Positions 44,926 to 58,300 are shown, counted from the first letter of the stretch. The stretch is 64,000 nucleotides of DNA from Ptiloglossa arizonensis (GCF_051014685.1 NC_135051.1:11861557-11925556), one strand, 5' to 3'. Notes: generated from the sequence alone by a model not told the origin. Made by a program: numbers and translations.

Positions 44926-46740
44926 CAAATTGTAACTCCACCCTCAGCGAGTTTTCGTCACGGGTAGTCGTCCGAGCCAGATGAGATCGTATCACAACTT
45001 TGTAATATTCAGCTCGTGACAAGACCTTGTACAATTCACAAAAATATCGTTGAAGGTTATATTTTAATTTGGTCCACATTTGATCAACAATAATTTAAAA
45101 TTTCTTCATCGCCATTAGTTTATCGTTGGACGTGTAGTCTTTGGGGACACACAAAAGTACCAGCTACGCACACACGGTACGATTTTGATTAGAAATCGTG
45201 TGGACAATTTATGATGAGAAGTATATGAATTTCAACTTATTTAAAAGTTTACTCGAAGCGAATAAGACTAAGGAAGTAAATATGGGATTGTGAAACGAAG
45301 ACCAATAAATGTAATTGCTAGTATCAACAAACGTTGGAGATTAATATGACTACACTTTGATTAATCCAAGACATTTGTCCATACCACAGAAAAATGTCGA
45401 AGCTCAGTGTGACAACATAGAAGAAGTGATAAAGTAGAATCATTTCAACTGGTCGGGAAGCATTCGTATCAGGGAAGAATTCTTGAAAACGAAAATGGTC
45501 TTTAGTTTTCCGTCTTATCAGTGTTGTGATCTGTTTGGACAATAAACATCTTGCAAATCAGTGTGGTAACTTGCGATCGTTTCGTATATCCACCACGTAG
45601 TGCACTTATGCATCGTGGAATTTGCAACATTGCATAAGTACACAGGGTTACAGAAATTCGTGCCAAGTTATGGAAATATGGTCAGTGGTGGCCAGTTTAA
45701 TGCTATCTCTTCACCCGACTCGTGTCACAGTCCCGCATACTAAAGCCTCCTTTACACAGAGTATGTTTTCGTACGTGATTCCTAGCAGGCTAGTATGCAG
45801 ACTACAGTGGGTGCTGAGAACCAGCTGACGGGTCAGACTACATCCTCCCGTGTACAGTTTTCGTGATTGATTCTGTGCAATATTCACTGTATGCTTTCGA
45901 GTATGCTAAGATTCTTGGACCACTAAAAGTGGCCAAAATATTACGTGAAGTGGTTAAAGTTGATCTTGGAATGACAATGTTGTATGACTGCGTATGACTC
46001 ACTATGTTTCGTGTAAAGGGACCTTAAAGCGTTTGGTGGCTGCGTGACATAGATGCACGAAATAATTATACTCCACTAATATATTCCAGTATTATACTTG
46101 CGTATGTATTATTACCTTTTATAATTTAAGATATGTTTGGAACTCTTTTTTTTCAAAACATATTTTATTAACCTTTTAAGGCCAGTGGCAATTCAGATTT
46201 CGTAAAACTGAAAATTTGTTTACAGCCCATTTCATCCGGTTTGTTGATGTAGACATTTATCCGCGTGTTTCTCGTGAAATTGGCTGTATGGTTTTATTGT
46301 ACAACCTGTACAAGCAGATGTAGAGACACATGGGACTTGCCTCGTCCCATATAGAAATTGGTCCTATACCTGAGAACCACGGTTAGTTAAAAGCAGTTAC
46401 TGTATTGAAACTGTATGTACAAAATGAGGTATGTAACATTTGCCACGATTTTTCAGGCACTTTCGATTGTGTAAAAAGAAAGGTTTCGAATAAAAATTAA
46501 CCAATTTCTAGTTACCTACAAACTGTAATATAAAAAATTCCAAAAACTATTTTTTTCGGTAAATAATTTCGATTTAACGAAAAGCAGAGCTTCTATATCT
46601 CTACCGATATTCCTTTAACTTAATTTATAACACAAATGTCATTATCGAACCACCAAGAACCAAAATTGATCTACCATAATGCATGAAATGTCAATCGTAT
46701 GATCATACAAAGAACAAAGAACAAAGAACTATTGTAACTG
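44926..46740. other. Stretch without firm gene
   Basis: Repeat family D lies inside it (listed separately). Otherwise AT-rich; the minus frame at 45324-45542 has no recognisable domain. Confidence 0.35.
45733..45830 (+). repeat. Interspersed repeat family D, copy 1
   Basis: TAAAGCC(T/C)CNTTTACAC, then a GTNTTTTCGT(A/G)C block and GTTCCTAGCAGG-like ATTCCTAGCAGG, match the reverse strand of 61905-61985 with the same spacing. The shared piece is about 65-80 bp. It may be the terminal part of a DNA transposon. Confidence 0.55.
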
Positions 46741-47262
46741 AAAACTAATTTGTGTCAAAGAAAACGTTAAATGGGAGAAACAGTTAATCTGAAATTAAAC
46801 AACAATACCATACTACAAGTTTAAAGACTCAAATACTTAAGATTGCACCTGGAAAATAAATTACAATGGAAGCAACATATACATAAATAAATACAACTTA
46901 AAATACATACTAAACACATAATCTGACTAATGTCCAGGAAATTCAAACACAATAAGGATAACAAATTATTAATATAGAAATGTATAATAAAACCAATATG
47001 GAGATATGTGGAGCTTTGTGAAATGGCAGTCAAATCTCATATCCATAAAATGGAAAACGTGCAAGTAAAAATTCTCCGTACGATATTAAATGCACCCTGG
47101 TACGTCAGGAATGACGGTATCCGTAAAATTTTAAATGTCCCCACTGTCTAGAAGGAAATAAATAAACTCACAAAAGCTCACTACATTAGAATCGAAGATT
47201 ATCAAAATTCACTGACAAAGAATTACTGCTACAAAGAAATGGCTAGAAGATTGAAATAAAAC
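46741..47262 (+). mobile_element. Jockey-like non-LTR retrotransposon, 3' end of ORF2
   Basis: One plus frame (codons in register with 46861) reads almost unbroken over 170 codons, interrupted only by six or seven stops. It runs LKYLRLHLENKLQWKQHIHK (46828-46887), NKDNKLLI-KCIIKPIWRYVE (46933), VQVKILRTILNAPWYVRND (47062) and KILNVPTV-KEINKLTKAHY. The family pattern is VKYLGLHLDRRLTWKKHI, NKLLLYKAILKPIWTYG, LRTIVNAPWYV and NVPTVKEEI. This is the post-RT C-terminal region of a Jockey-clade ORF2. It ends at a TAA at about 47260, the likely natural end. There are no frameshifts, so the copy is younger or less damaged than the R1-like ones. The 5' part is absent (5' truncation is usual). Confidence 0.85.
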
Positions 47263-47797
47263 ATCCAAATGATTTACTAGAAATTTGATTTATCTCGTGT
47301 AAATCGTTTATTGATCATTGATACTAACAGATTATGTGTGTCTATAGTATTTGTTGTTTAATAAAACAGAAGCCAAATGTTATTTCATTGAAGTTGTATA
47401 TCGAAGTAAAATTTATGATTTCACGATTTATATATTTTTAAATTTGGTCATCGAAAATAAAGAAACCAATGAATTTCTTAACCCACGTGTGTCTATTTAT
47501 CGAGTAAGCCAAAATAAGTACAAAAGATTCAAAATTAAAAAATTGGTTGTATTATAAATGAGAATTTATATTTCACATAAAATTTTGCGACTTTATCCAA
47601 GAGCAAAAACTATCTTTGCATATATGGAATTGACATTCACTTTATATCCATTTATTATTATAGTCTATTTATTCCAGAAATATATACTAGGTCAAAGATC
47701 TTGAAAATTATTGTTTGAGAACACCAACTTTAAAATTTAACGTACAGTGTTACATATATAGGAAGCTTGGTTTAATGTCTTATAAGCTTGATATTGA
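47263..47797. other. AT-rich stretch downstream of Jockey-like end
   Basis: No gene recognised; the 68-codon plus frame at 47351-47557 is AT-driven. No clear A-tail follows the Jockey stop. Confidence 0.4.
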
Positions 47798-48144
47798 AAT
47801 TTGGGATTATGGGTGCGATTAAATAGTAGCTCGGTATTTCTATTTTATCAATAAATCAGACTTATTAATATTCTGGAAGGTATATCTTTTGCGTGCGTTC
47901 TTTACGAGATCAGCTTTCAGAGTAAAACACAAATTGCAGTTCGTCATGGTAACACACAAACTCTTATTTTATTGAATAAATATCACGTATCCGTAGAATA
48001 GAATTTTCTAGAGAGACATTTTATACATATACAAGCATATACACATACATACATTCGTATATACATATATATACATATACATGCATATGGCTACTAGAGA
48101 TGATTTTTGTTGTATCATCTTCAGATGGTATTGAAAATTCAACA
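47798..48144 (+). repeat. Interspersed repeat family C, copy 2
   Basis: Matches 6763-7061 along its length. It holds an expanded ATACAT/TATACA tract (48025-48088) where copy 1 has a short CACACATA tract. The hairpin AGATGAT...ATCATCT is kept (48098-48120). Confidence 0.75.
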
Positions 48145-50518
48145 CTTGAAAACTTTTCGAATGTCACAGTAATACTTTACAATTATTCTTTTAGAATATT
48201 AAGTTTCGAGAAAGGGAAACAAAAAATCAATTTTTCTTACTTAAAAATTGAATAGATTTAAATTAGTATTCAACAAAGTGACATTTTTCTTCGACCCATC
48301 AAAGGAACTAATTGTAAATGCTAAAATTAAATAAATTCGGATTCGTATATAATTAAGAATTGCAATGTTGCCAATAAACCACAAGGAAATATCTGTATAT
48401 ATATATATATATACATGTAACACAAGGAAATTGTTGATATTTTATTCTTTCCTGTGGATATTGTTATTGATACGTAGCATTTAATTATGGAAAAACTTGA
48501 ATCTCCCTAATTTTAAAACTTAACCTTTTTGATACGTTCACTCTACAATTAGCGATAATATTGTAATACGGTTAGTCAAAACAATATTGCAGGTGCGAAC
48601 GCCATTACACAAATATCTACGGTATTTGAACAGTTGCATGGGCACTGCGTACATCAATGTTATTTGAACACCATGAATGGTTGTACTGTTTCAGCAACAC
48701 TGCCGTTTATCTAATCGTTGTAATGCATGTGTATTTAACTGTTGAATGAAATAATTTTTCGCGGTACTTTAACGGAATAAAGTACGTACAACTTTGTAAA
48801 ACATTTTCATTTTTGAATAAGGAACAAACTAACGTTCTCTGTATTTATATGTATCTAGGTAAACGTTTAAAATGTACACCAATTGTTAGAATATGAGTTG
48901 TAACTGCAATTTCAAATTATTTATTTCGTCGAAACAAAGTTATGGTGCGTATGAACCAAAGATACGCAAAATTCGTTTTAGATAACAATTTCGAATACCG
49001 AATGAAAGTAAACAATTTTTGATTCGTTATTTGTCCAATAAAAATAACAAATCTGGACTGTGAAATAAAATTAGAATTCACGTTAAACGAATGGAAGTTT
49101 CTCCGAATAACGAATAATATGCTACGCTTAAATCGTAACGAAAATTTTTGGAACTGATTTAAAAAAGAAGTTGCCGATTTTAAAGAAATAAATTTAAATT
49201 TATCATACGATACGTACGTTTGTGTATTTCAAGCATAGACGATCGCAATATCATTCGATTAACATTTCAATTGTTTGAATAAATCTACTCCATGTCGATG
49301 TTCATCGGTCAAATATGAAATAGCAAGTGACATTTGGAAATGATGTGATCATAAATCATAACCATACTGAAATCGTGTTACGAAGTTACAACAGTACGTT
49401 CAGGCATGCTTCGTAGCTCATGAACAGTTCGTTGCATGTACTAGACAGTGTTTATTATTCGTTACATGTTGCGTGCTTGTCGTAAAATTATCCACATTGA
49501 CGGCGAGCAGCAGTACAGATCCAGCATAATATGAATTGCACTCGCTGTTGCGCTCACTCTTCTCGTCATATAGTTTGCACCTGGCTGAGTTTCAGCATAA
49601 GATACGAAAGATTGATTCCAGGAAAAAATTCGCCCCTCCGTAGAGAGCACAACGCGGACCCGGAAGTATGCGTTTTATGGAGGGGTTACTCTACCGAATT
49701 ATAGTTTTTCGAAACTCGAACATGATATTTATTTTATTAAATAATAATTGGAACAACGGTATTAGCGTTCGATTTCAGACGAAGAGTTTACAAATTGGAA
49801 CATTCGTGTACAAAATCATATTTCGTTGGTAAATTACTCGTATAAGAAATACAGATTTTTCTATCTCTTAGAATGTCTTCAGAAAGAGATCAGGTATCAA
49901 AAAAAGGTTCAATTAAAAATTGCATTTATTTTGATATCTACAAAACTGTTTACAAATGATTATCGAAAAATGTATGCTTTTCAAGTTGTCCCACTATCAA
50001 CCTTTACAGTCAGATTTTTGTATTTTATAAACTTATGCAAAAGTAGTTCTCCATAACCTGTTTTCATATACTTAATTAATTGATGTGTCCTATTTTTTTT
50101 AAATAAAAAAAAACTCTATTACTTAATTTGATATTTGGTTTAGCATTTTTTATTAAACATTCTAATAAGCGATATTTATGTCTAAACATATTATGTCTAT
50201 CAGAGGATGTTTCTTAATTACAATACCTTTGCAAACACATTGTAAAACATTGTTAAATTGAAAATATTTACTGAGAAAACTTCTTTCAATACTCTAGAAA
50301 CCGTCGCAAAATTTTAGGAATGCACTTTTAATGAAACTTTTTGAATGACTATAACTGCGCATTAGAGTCCGTAGACTTATATTTATATGACATTTTTATT
50401 ATTACGATGAATAAAATATACCGCTAAAGTTTGATTTTTTATTTTAAGAATCCTCTGTATAAAATAAGCATATATTTGACAAACGTTTCTGAAATATAAA
50501 CAGCATTTTTATCCCCCA
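48145..50518. other. Stretch without recognisable gene
   Basis: A (TA)9 microsatellite lies at 48396-48413. A CpG-richer patch at 49380-49700 has a 62-codon minus frame without a known domain. The rest is AT-rich. Confidence 0.4.
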
Positions 50519-51412
50519 AATAAATTCACTGCGAATAAATTGCAGACTATATTTTTCGGTTCGCGGCAAATATTCGTCACATAAAAGAGATAGAAAACAC
50601 AGAATATATTTTTCAGTTCGCGTTCAACATTCGTCACATAAAAGGGCTGAAAAACATTATAGTTGACGCTCTTTCTAGGATCAATATCAATCTCGCAAAG
50701 AATAACTGTGAACTCGAAACGTTAGCAGCAGGTCAAGAGGAAGATGTTGAATTAAATAGACACTAACAAATTGTCAAAGCAACACACAAAAAATGGTACG
50801 CTCCTGAGGGGAGAGAACCCTTTAAAAAATTTCAGATCATACTTACTTTTTAAGTGGAGAAAAGTAATTTTTTATAAATATTGTACATAGTGGCAAGCAA
50901 ACGACAAAGTATATAATTGCAGCAGATACTTTTGACTCACAATGAAGAAAAACAGTAGTGGATAATGCCAGACTTGCCTAGTTTGCCACAAAAACGGAAC
51001 GAGACACAATCGTTCATTGATACAATCATTCGACTTACCCAAAAAGAGATTCAAGAACATCTATATAGATATAACACAATCAGTGCGTATCAAAAGGATA
51101 TTTCTATTTATCAACCATCACCGATAGATTTACTATATGATCCGAAGCAATCCCCTATGTAACATCGAGGCCGAAATGGTCGTCGATGCACTGCTAAATA
51201 ACTAAGTAATTAGATTTGGATGTTCAGAATCAATAACTACGGATAAGAGCACTCAATTTGGATCTCGTCTCTTCAAGAGATTATGCGAAATATTGGGAAT
51301 TTGCAAATATCGACTAATGGCCTACCACCCAACCTCTAACGAAATCGTACAATGTTTAGATAGGTAACTAAAAACAGCCGTTAAATACCATGGAGGAAAA
51401 ACACACAAGTAA
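50519..51412 (+). mobile_element. Ty3/gypsy pol remnant: RNase H end and integrase
   Basis: Pol of Ty3/gypsy elements copies the RNA and integrates the DNA. The RNase H C-terminus is seen as YIFQFAFNIRHIKGLKN and VDALSRI (50605-50685). A preceding in-frame copy, YIFRFAANIRHIKEIEN, is a 57-bp tandem duplication (50548-50604). Connection-type sequence LETLAAGQEEDVEL follows. After about 200 bp of decayed sequence, integrase reads in one frame from 50966. It shows the second part of the zinc finger (CQTCLVCHKN), YIDIT with the first catalytic Asp, EAEMVVDALLNN, SITTDKSTQFGS with the second Asp, and YRLMAYHPTSNEIVQCLDR. There Gln replaces the family's catalytic Glu (VER). Stops are present. The 65-codon frame at 50965 is a shadow. 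It is dead. Confidence 0.85.
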
Positions 51413-52259
51413 ATAGTTTACTTATCATTATGCGATATTTCAACTTGACTTGTCCCTAAATAGCTTGTTTGGTTGTTAAATCACTTCTCGTGTAATTTGA
51501 GAATGTAGCCCATGTGAAATCACCAATGTTGTTCACAGTTATTGTAGATTATTCGCAGGTCGATTAGAAAATTTCCATAATTGAATAACGACGACAAGCA
51601 GTAAAACCTGTTTTATTTGAAAAGTTTAAAGTGAATTCTGAAACCTTCCAACTTCTCAGTTTTTTATAACCTAAATTAGAACTAGTAAATTTAAAAATTT
51701 TTTATTTTTAAAATAATGGTAATATATATACTGAATACATCTAATACTTAAACAGTGTGACAAATTTTAAAGTCGTTCAAGAACTGTACTTCTACTAAAT
51801 ATAAACTATATTCCCCGTTGCTACTTTTAATTAGATAAAAATAAATGTTATTTAAAATATTAAATTTAAGAAGTGTTTTCCGTTTATTCGAAAAGAAAAT
51901 TTTATTTTAAATGAAGATAAATCGAAGAAATGCATTTACTTTAGGGTTCATGACTTAAGAACTTTGAGTACTAAGATTTATTTACAAAGTGTATTAATAT
52001 GAAAGAAATATATGATCTCTGATGGTTATTATTAATGACATGATCTGCATTAGGATTAAATACACTTTTACACCAATTCAATTTCCTTTCTACTATAATA
52101 TTGCTTCTCCTTATTTTCTTATTGGTAAATGAATAATACGCATATATGTAGGAATTATTACTAGTTTGGTTATTATAAAATAAAAGGTGGATACAGTTTC
52201 AGGTTATATGTATATTGAATGAAATAGTAGAAATGAAACAACAACAAAAGACACAAACT
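51413..52259. other. AT-rich stretch between integrase and LTR-like repeat
   Basis: No env or other gene is recognised. It is probably the decayed 3' part of the gypsy element or later insertion. Confidence 0.35.
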
Positions 52260-52640
52260 ATAACTATGCTGACTACGCTCGACACTGGTTATACAATTCT
52301 TTTCTCACGCGAGACAACACGTTCTACCTAATTTCCAACAACAAATGATCCCATATGTGTTTCTCTCGCATCCTATATTCTTAAATGCATTCATTCCCTG
52401 CAATGAATAATCTTTAACCTTTCTCACTCCATGCATCTGATCACGTTCACCCAAAATTTCTCAGTCTGGCGTCATCCCAATTGCTCGTTTTTCGCACACT
52501 GCCACTTAAAACGCTCTTCTTTCACACCTCGGAAATACTTCACTCTCTCTTCTATCCCAAACACTTCATATTTTCTCCGAATCGCACGAATTTCCTTTCG
52601 TCCCCACATATATAACATTCACAATATACTTACGTTTCTA
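52260..52640 (+). repeat. LTR-like interspersed repeat, copy 2 (possible 3' LTR)
   Basis: Same family as 2500-2890, same orientation, with shared blocks TCCTATATTCTTA, GCATTCATTCCCTG, CCTTTCTCACTCCA, GATCACGTTCACCC, CATATTTTCTCCG and ATTTCCTTTCG. It lies downstream of gypsy integrase on the same strand. An AGGTGGA-type purine stretch at about 52186 could be the polypurine tract. Ends are not defined. The 75-codon frame in it is a by-product. Confidence 0.5.
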
Positions 52641-54429
52641 GACATCGGATATCGATAGGACTTTTCAGAAACTGAGGTTACGATACGAGACTCTGGAACA
52701 TTACTAGCTTTGAAAAACATTTTGAATACTTTGTAAATCACTCGTCATATTTCACTCGATATTTGGATACACGATGAATGCTGTTTAAGCATGAATGCTC
52801 TTAAAGTTGATTTGATAGTAACAAGTTTTGTATTTCTGTTCGCTAAAAGCACTTGTAATGCCTCACTCATTTTGCCCAAAATTCGTGACTAATGTATTAT
52901 AAACCAACGACGTGTCGCGCGCAGTAAGTATTCTTAACCTAGTTCTGTCTCTGAGGTTTAGGTTTCCCGCAATGTGACGTGTGACCTTTCAAGTCGTGCG
53001 GAGTTGGTCACTGTCAAAGTTTTGGTGGGTAGGTTTCCCGTATAGTGTTTTTGGGTACTGGGAATCCCATACTCTCCCCTCCATCTTCCACCACGTTAAA
53101 AGAAAAGTCTCCTACAACTTGTCCGCATAGAAAATTTGCAAGTTATACGTGGAAAATGTCATTAACGATTTTAACAAACTGTTCGGCAAAAAATATTCCG
53201 ATCATAATTTTACATTAACATAATGTGTTTAAATGTAACTTCAAGATAGGAGTAACTTTCATTATACATATTTCTTGTTAGTTTTTAAAGACACAATCGA
53301 AGTTTTAAATACTGTAAGAAATGTTCTTGCCAGAGTCACGTGAAAAACCACTTAAATAATTATGGGAATCTGTTAACAGTGACAAAATGTGTATATTTAA
53401 CAAATAAAAACACAACTAGTAACTTGATCCTGATTCCTCTCGTAATTGAGTGACGTATGTTTGATTAAGCGTCTCGGGAAACTGATGGAACCTGATTTCT
53501 CCCTCAAATTAACCGCTGCAAGCTTGATTGCTTTTAGAATTGACTGTCTAACTGACTGCTCACACTAAGATTATATACTGATGATTACTTGATAAGTGAT
53601 TGCTCTCTGGCTCTAGGGCACTGTGACCTCCTGTGACCTCCATATTTTTTTTTATATTTTAAACATTTCCTTCAATAATAACTTGAAAACTTAGATATAC
53701 AAGATACACGTTCATAGGACATTTTTTAATCATCTTAGTGTGTAGATTTATTCCCTGAAGTATAGGCATGTATTTCTGAGTCGGTTTGCATAATAGCTTT
53801 ATTTATTTTGTATACGAAGAATGAAACAGGCTGAAATAGTGATTTATACGAAAGTATTTGATTACAAGTATCAAGAATTTACTTTGAACATCATAGAAAT
53901 GAAACTCGAAATCGTGTAAAATAATTCTCTATATGATTGAAAGTAATGTAATTAAACAGAGGGGAAGGATTAAATGTTTGAACAAAATTCTCTGAACGTG
54001 ATATTTTGAAACATTTACAACAACAAGATTTTCAGTCCTATTGCAGTCTTTCTTTCAACTTTGTAGAGAAAAGGAGGAGAAAAAAAGAAGAAGGGGGCTC
54101 TCAACGTCGTGTCGTTCTTTAATTTCAGTTTCTCGCTTTTTAGACAACCATTTCTCTTGAGTTGTATTCAGAAAACGTTTAAAGACTAATCACTTAACAG
54201 TAATTGTTCAGCAACTTTCCCAATTCCTTGTTGTATTTATCACAAGAAGAAGAAGAAATAATGTTACAGGAATTATTAGTATTAAATAATTAATTGTAAA
54301 AAATTACAATTATGACGTCAGTAATCTCTTTATTTTTCTATAACAATTCGTTCTATAAGTATACAATGCCAGTGATTTTTAAATATTTTATTATTTGAAT
54401 TAATTCAAAATTAAATTGGTTTTAAATAC
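52641..54429. other. Stretch without recognisable gene
   Basis: AT-rich; contains a purine-rich patch at 54066-54098 (GGAGGAGAAAAAAAGAAGAA) and a GTGACCTCCTGTGACCTCC doublet near 53621. Confidence 0.4.
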
Positions 54430-55320
54430 ACACAATTGCTTAAAAGAAGCTTTTAGTCAAATTAAATGTTTCTAATACTCTCGTAATTGTTTTAGAATTA
54501 TTCCATTGATAAAATTAATATCTGGTGATGCGTTATTTTTAACGTTTTTGATCGTGTGAAGAAGTTCATTGTTGGTTACGTTAGGTTTATACCATTATAA
54601 TATTATTATAATGTTCGTCCTGTAATTTCCTTTGGTTGCACATGTTCGGTTGTCTGAATTACCATCGTTGATTATGTGTGATGTATAAATAATTGACAAA
54701 TCCCTGTACTTCCTCTTCGTCTCTTCTTGCCCATGTCCCGTCAGTTTGTTTAATTTCAGGAGTTGCTCTTGTCGATCATTTCGTTTTATTTGTAGCTTTC
54801 TAGAGATAAAAATTAATATTTTCATTTGCAGAGAGTGATTCCAGATATTTTACGAATTCGCCGTTATTGTGGTTTTTTATTCCAATTTTAAGTTCTTTTG
54901 TTTTTATTTAGACACTTTTAATTTTCTAAGGTTTTACATTTTTGCCATTTTGCTTTCGCTATTTTCTTTTCTTTGATTTCATCGAGAATGGTAGATGGTA
55001 TTGTTTTATTTTGCCTTCTCTCTATTCTAAATGAAGTAGTTACCCAACCATAAGTGGAATATTGCAATTAATATTATTTTCAACTAGTAACTTGAAATTT
55101 ACCCAATCAGTAGTTTCGTTGTATAATGAGTTTATATTGTTGCATACAAGTTTTCTAGTGTATTCTATGATTAAAGGTATGTAGTAAGAACTAAAGTCAA
55201 AACTAGTAATATACTTGTGCTAAGCCGTTTTATAATTGCAAAATCAATGGCCAATATGTTGATTATCCTGCTAATAACATATTAAGATTGTTACATTTAA
55301 AAAATTTTTTACTATTCTTC
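54430..55320 (-). mobile_element. Jockey-superfamily non-LTR retrotransposon, endonuclease end to RT start
   Basis: On the minus strand the readings, from high to low coordinate, recall ORF2 from the end of the endonuclease to the first RT motif. They are TTDWVNFKLLVENN (about 55100), then a Lys-rich linker with QLLKLNKLTGHGQEETKRKY (54700-54765). Then follow NELLHTIKNVKNNASPD and INFINGIILKQL (54560-54480), the pattern being EELLEAIRKLKNNKAPGPDGI..E.LK. Stops and shifts interrupt it. It lacks the RT palm, so the clade (Jockey, CR1 or I) is open. It runs opposite to the Jockey-like piece at 46.7 kb and covers a different part of ORF2. Confidence 0.6.
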
Positions 55321-58300
55321 CTCTTGATGTAATGGTTATAATCCCTCGTTGCCCAGGGTTTCAAAATATTGTTGCCACATTTCTTAGCCTATTGTGGGCA
55401 TTGGTGGCTATTGCGGGAATACAAAATTTATTCGTTGATAGCTTAGGTTGCCTACAGCAGCGCTATTCAACGTAGGTGGTTTAATGTACCCATATTATAA
55501 GAGAAACTACGCAATATTAAAATATAACCGCAAAAAGTTAGCGTTCCGATCGTAAGAAAGCTTACAAACTTTACGCACGAAGTATGTATTAGTGTCGTAT
55601 TCAGGTTGAAATGGAGGAACCCCACAGATCTTATGATCTGGCTTGGACAGTGTTAGTCTCTATGTGTTGATAACTGGGAGCTTCTCGTTCTTCTTTCCTC
55701 TACGCTCCCACCATTTCTAACTCACTCTTGTTCTACCAAGTCAGGGAATGGTAAGAGACAACCGAAGCATTGATACTTTGTCTCGTACTTTCTTACGAAT
55801 GTCCGATACTCGACCTTCTTCGTGCAATAATGTTTTGTCTGTTCTGTGCCATTTTTCGCTAGGTTTTTGTCCTTCTGATTCATTCTTATCTCGTTCATCT
55901 TTGGTAAGAAAAAAACGAGAAACAACGGCTCGAAAATCGTATTTTCTCTAGGCTATCTACTACACGGATCAGTCCCTGTGTTGTCTGCTCTGAACACATA
56001 AATATTGTACATTTGACTATAGAAATTTATGTCAACTTAGGGGAGTATGATAAGTTTGAAACTACGCCTGATTCTGACACAGATTGCTTTACAATATTTA
56101 CAATTCAAAATAGATTATTAATGTAAGGATTAGCTATTGTTTAACGATTATTTTCAAAATAGGAAGAGTATGTATGATACACAAATAATGCTCTGTCAAT
56201 AGTGCTGAAACAAATCTAATGAACTTAATGAATTTAATTAATAAATAGCCAATCTATATCAGGCAGCACCATATAATGCATTCCAGTAGGGGTCTATTAG
56301 ACCCCCGCGCGCCTACTTAAGAGTTAAGTATATTAAAAGATTAAAGATTAGAAGGATTAACCTTCAAGGATTAAGGGATTACTGAAATGATTCTATCGCT
56401 CAGTAAGATACCCAATACTTTTAAAGCATTAACGTATTATATAAAATATATAAGACGTTTCTCAAATGGAGATTACATTGACTAACATTTTGCTTACCAA
56501 GTTCGTGCAAACAAATGCATATTTTTTGAGAAACAATTTAACTGCACATAATGAGAGTTTACGTACGATTTTTTGAATTTTTGTTCCACGTAATCCCTTA
56601 GCAGGAATTCTGCACACCTTTAGGCCATCTTAAAAAATATCATTCAAAGCGATGCCATTAGAGACCTAAACAAATGGCATTTAAAATAAAATTAATGTCT
56701 TTTTTATAGTTTATATCATTATAAAATAAGCCATAAAAACTTATATCAATCAAATGTTGACATTTTTCTGTTGATGTTTTAAGATATGAGTAATATTTGA
56801 ACGCGTCAGTGTCCTAACCTCTTAATCAAATCACGTCTACTCTCTACATGAGCCAAGAAGAGACTCGCACGTAAATAATGATATCATCGAATATACGTCT
56901 CCCATTACACATTACAAAATGGTACAAATTAAGATGTTTTTGTTAATGAGAAAAGAAGAGAACATTTGTTAAAACTCGTACAGCAATATAACACGTGTAT
57001 GCATTTTAGTGATTGTCATTTATAGTTTGGTAATAAATGCAGCTAACATAATAATTGGCGTCATCAATCTTCGCATTGCTCTTCATAGCACGTAAGGTGT
57101 TAAATGAAACTAACACTTGCTTTTTGAGATGTTATTCTTATTGAAAACATCTTTAAGTAAAACATAAAGGAACTAATTAAAAAAGTTTATCATTGTAGAT
57201 AAGTGTTTCGTTATATCGTAATATCAAACGCTCAAAATATTTAAAACTCATGAAGCAAAAAATACGGAAAATAATATATGTAGTAAGCGATGTTTCTTTC
57301 TATTTTCTTCCATTTAATTTTCTCGATTCCACTTAATCGTCTATTCAATATTTCTTAATACTGTACATTTTATACGTTCAGACAAATCAATATATATTTC
57401 ATTCATCCAAGATAGTTTATCAGTCTTTTAATTATTCCGATACTATCGCAATAACTTTTAAATGGACAATCCTGCGACCACTTCGTAAAGCAGCTCCTTT
57501 GTCGAGCTCCTACAAGGGTCTGGTGAAAAGTGCAACCGGATTACACAACTTTCTCGACTTCTTTACAAGGCGGTACTTCGATTTGTACCGTTCTCTCGTG
57601 ATGCCACGAATCAAGCGGAAATACTTTACTTTCCGAGCACTTAACTGCAATGCTTTTAGTTTCACCCACCAATTAAACTCAACGAGATTCCATTTAATAC
57701 TCTTACACATTACCAAAAATCAACGACAATTACGTTAAAAACGAAACTATGCGATTTCCCATAGAAATTTGGAATTGTGAACCAAGACCAAAGGAAAACG
57801 AATCACACATTCTTATGAAATCATCTTCAGAACACGAAGAATATAAAGAAGGCACTTATGGTCGAATTTATAGAGAAACAACTGAAAGTTGATAAACTTT
57901 GAGGAAATATTAAAAAACTTTGAAATCGGCTGTTTTTAATTACTTTTTTCATTTAAAAGTGTACTGTGGAACAGACAAATTAATGAAATCGGATAATGAA
58001 CTTGAAATATGACTTTTTAGATCATCTTTTATGAAATTATACGAATACAATATTCTTTTAGAGGGGAATAAAACGATGCCTAAATATTTTGTAATTTAAT
58101 GATTCGTTCTTAAACATAATTTATCGCTAAATAGAACTAGAGAGAAAAACTTTTTTTTATCATAATGTTTGCCTCTTGGAACAGTTTAACTGTGTTCTTA
58201 ACAGTTTATTCATAGATATATCTTTAAAACAATTATCCGGTTTAATTGATCCATTCTGTATAATAGTAGATTTATTATTTTCTAACCTTATTCTGTAGCA

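Noticed and set aside
50965..51162. 65-codon plus frame beginning MPDLPSLPQ as an extra gypsy gene
   Set aside because: The neighbouring frame of the same stretch gives the integrase zinc finger and core (CQTCLVCHKN, YIDIT), so this is a shadow.
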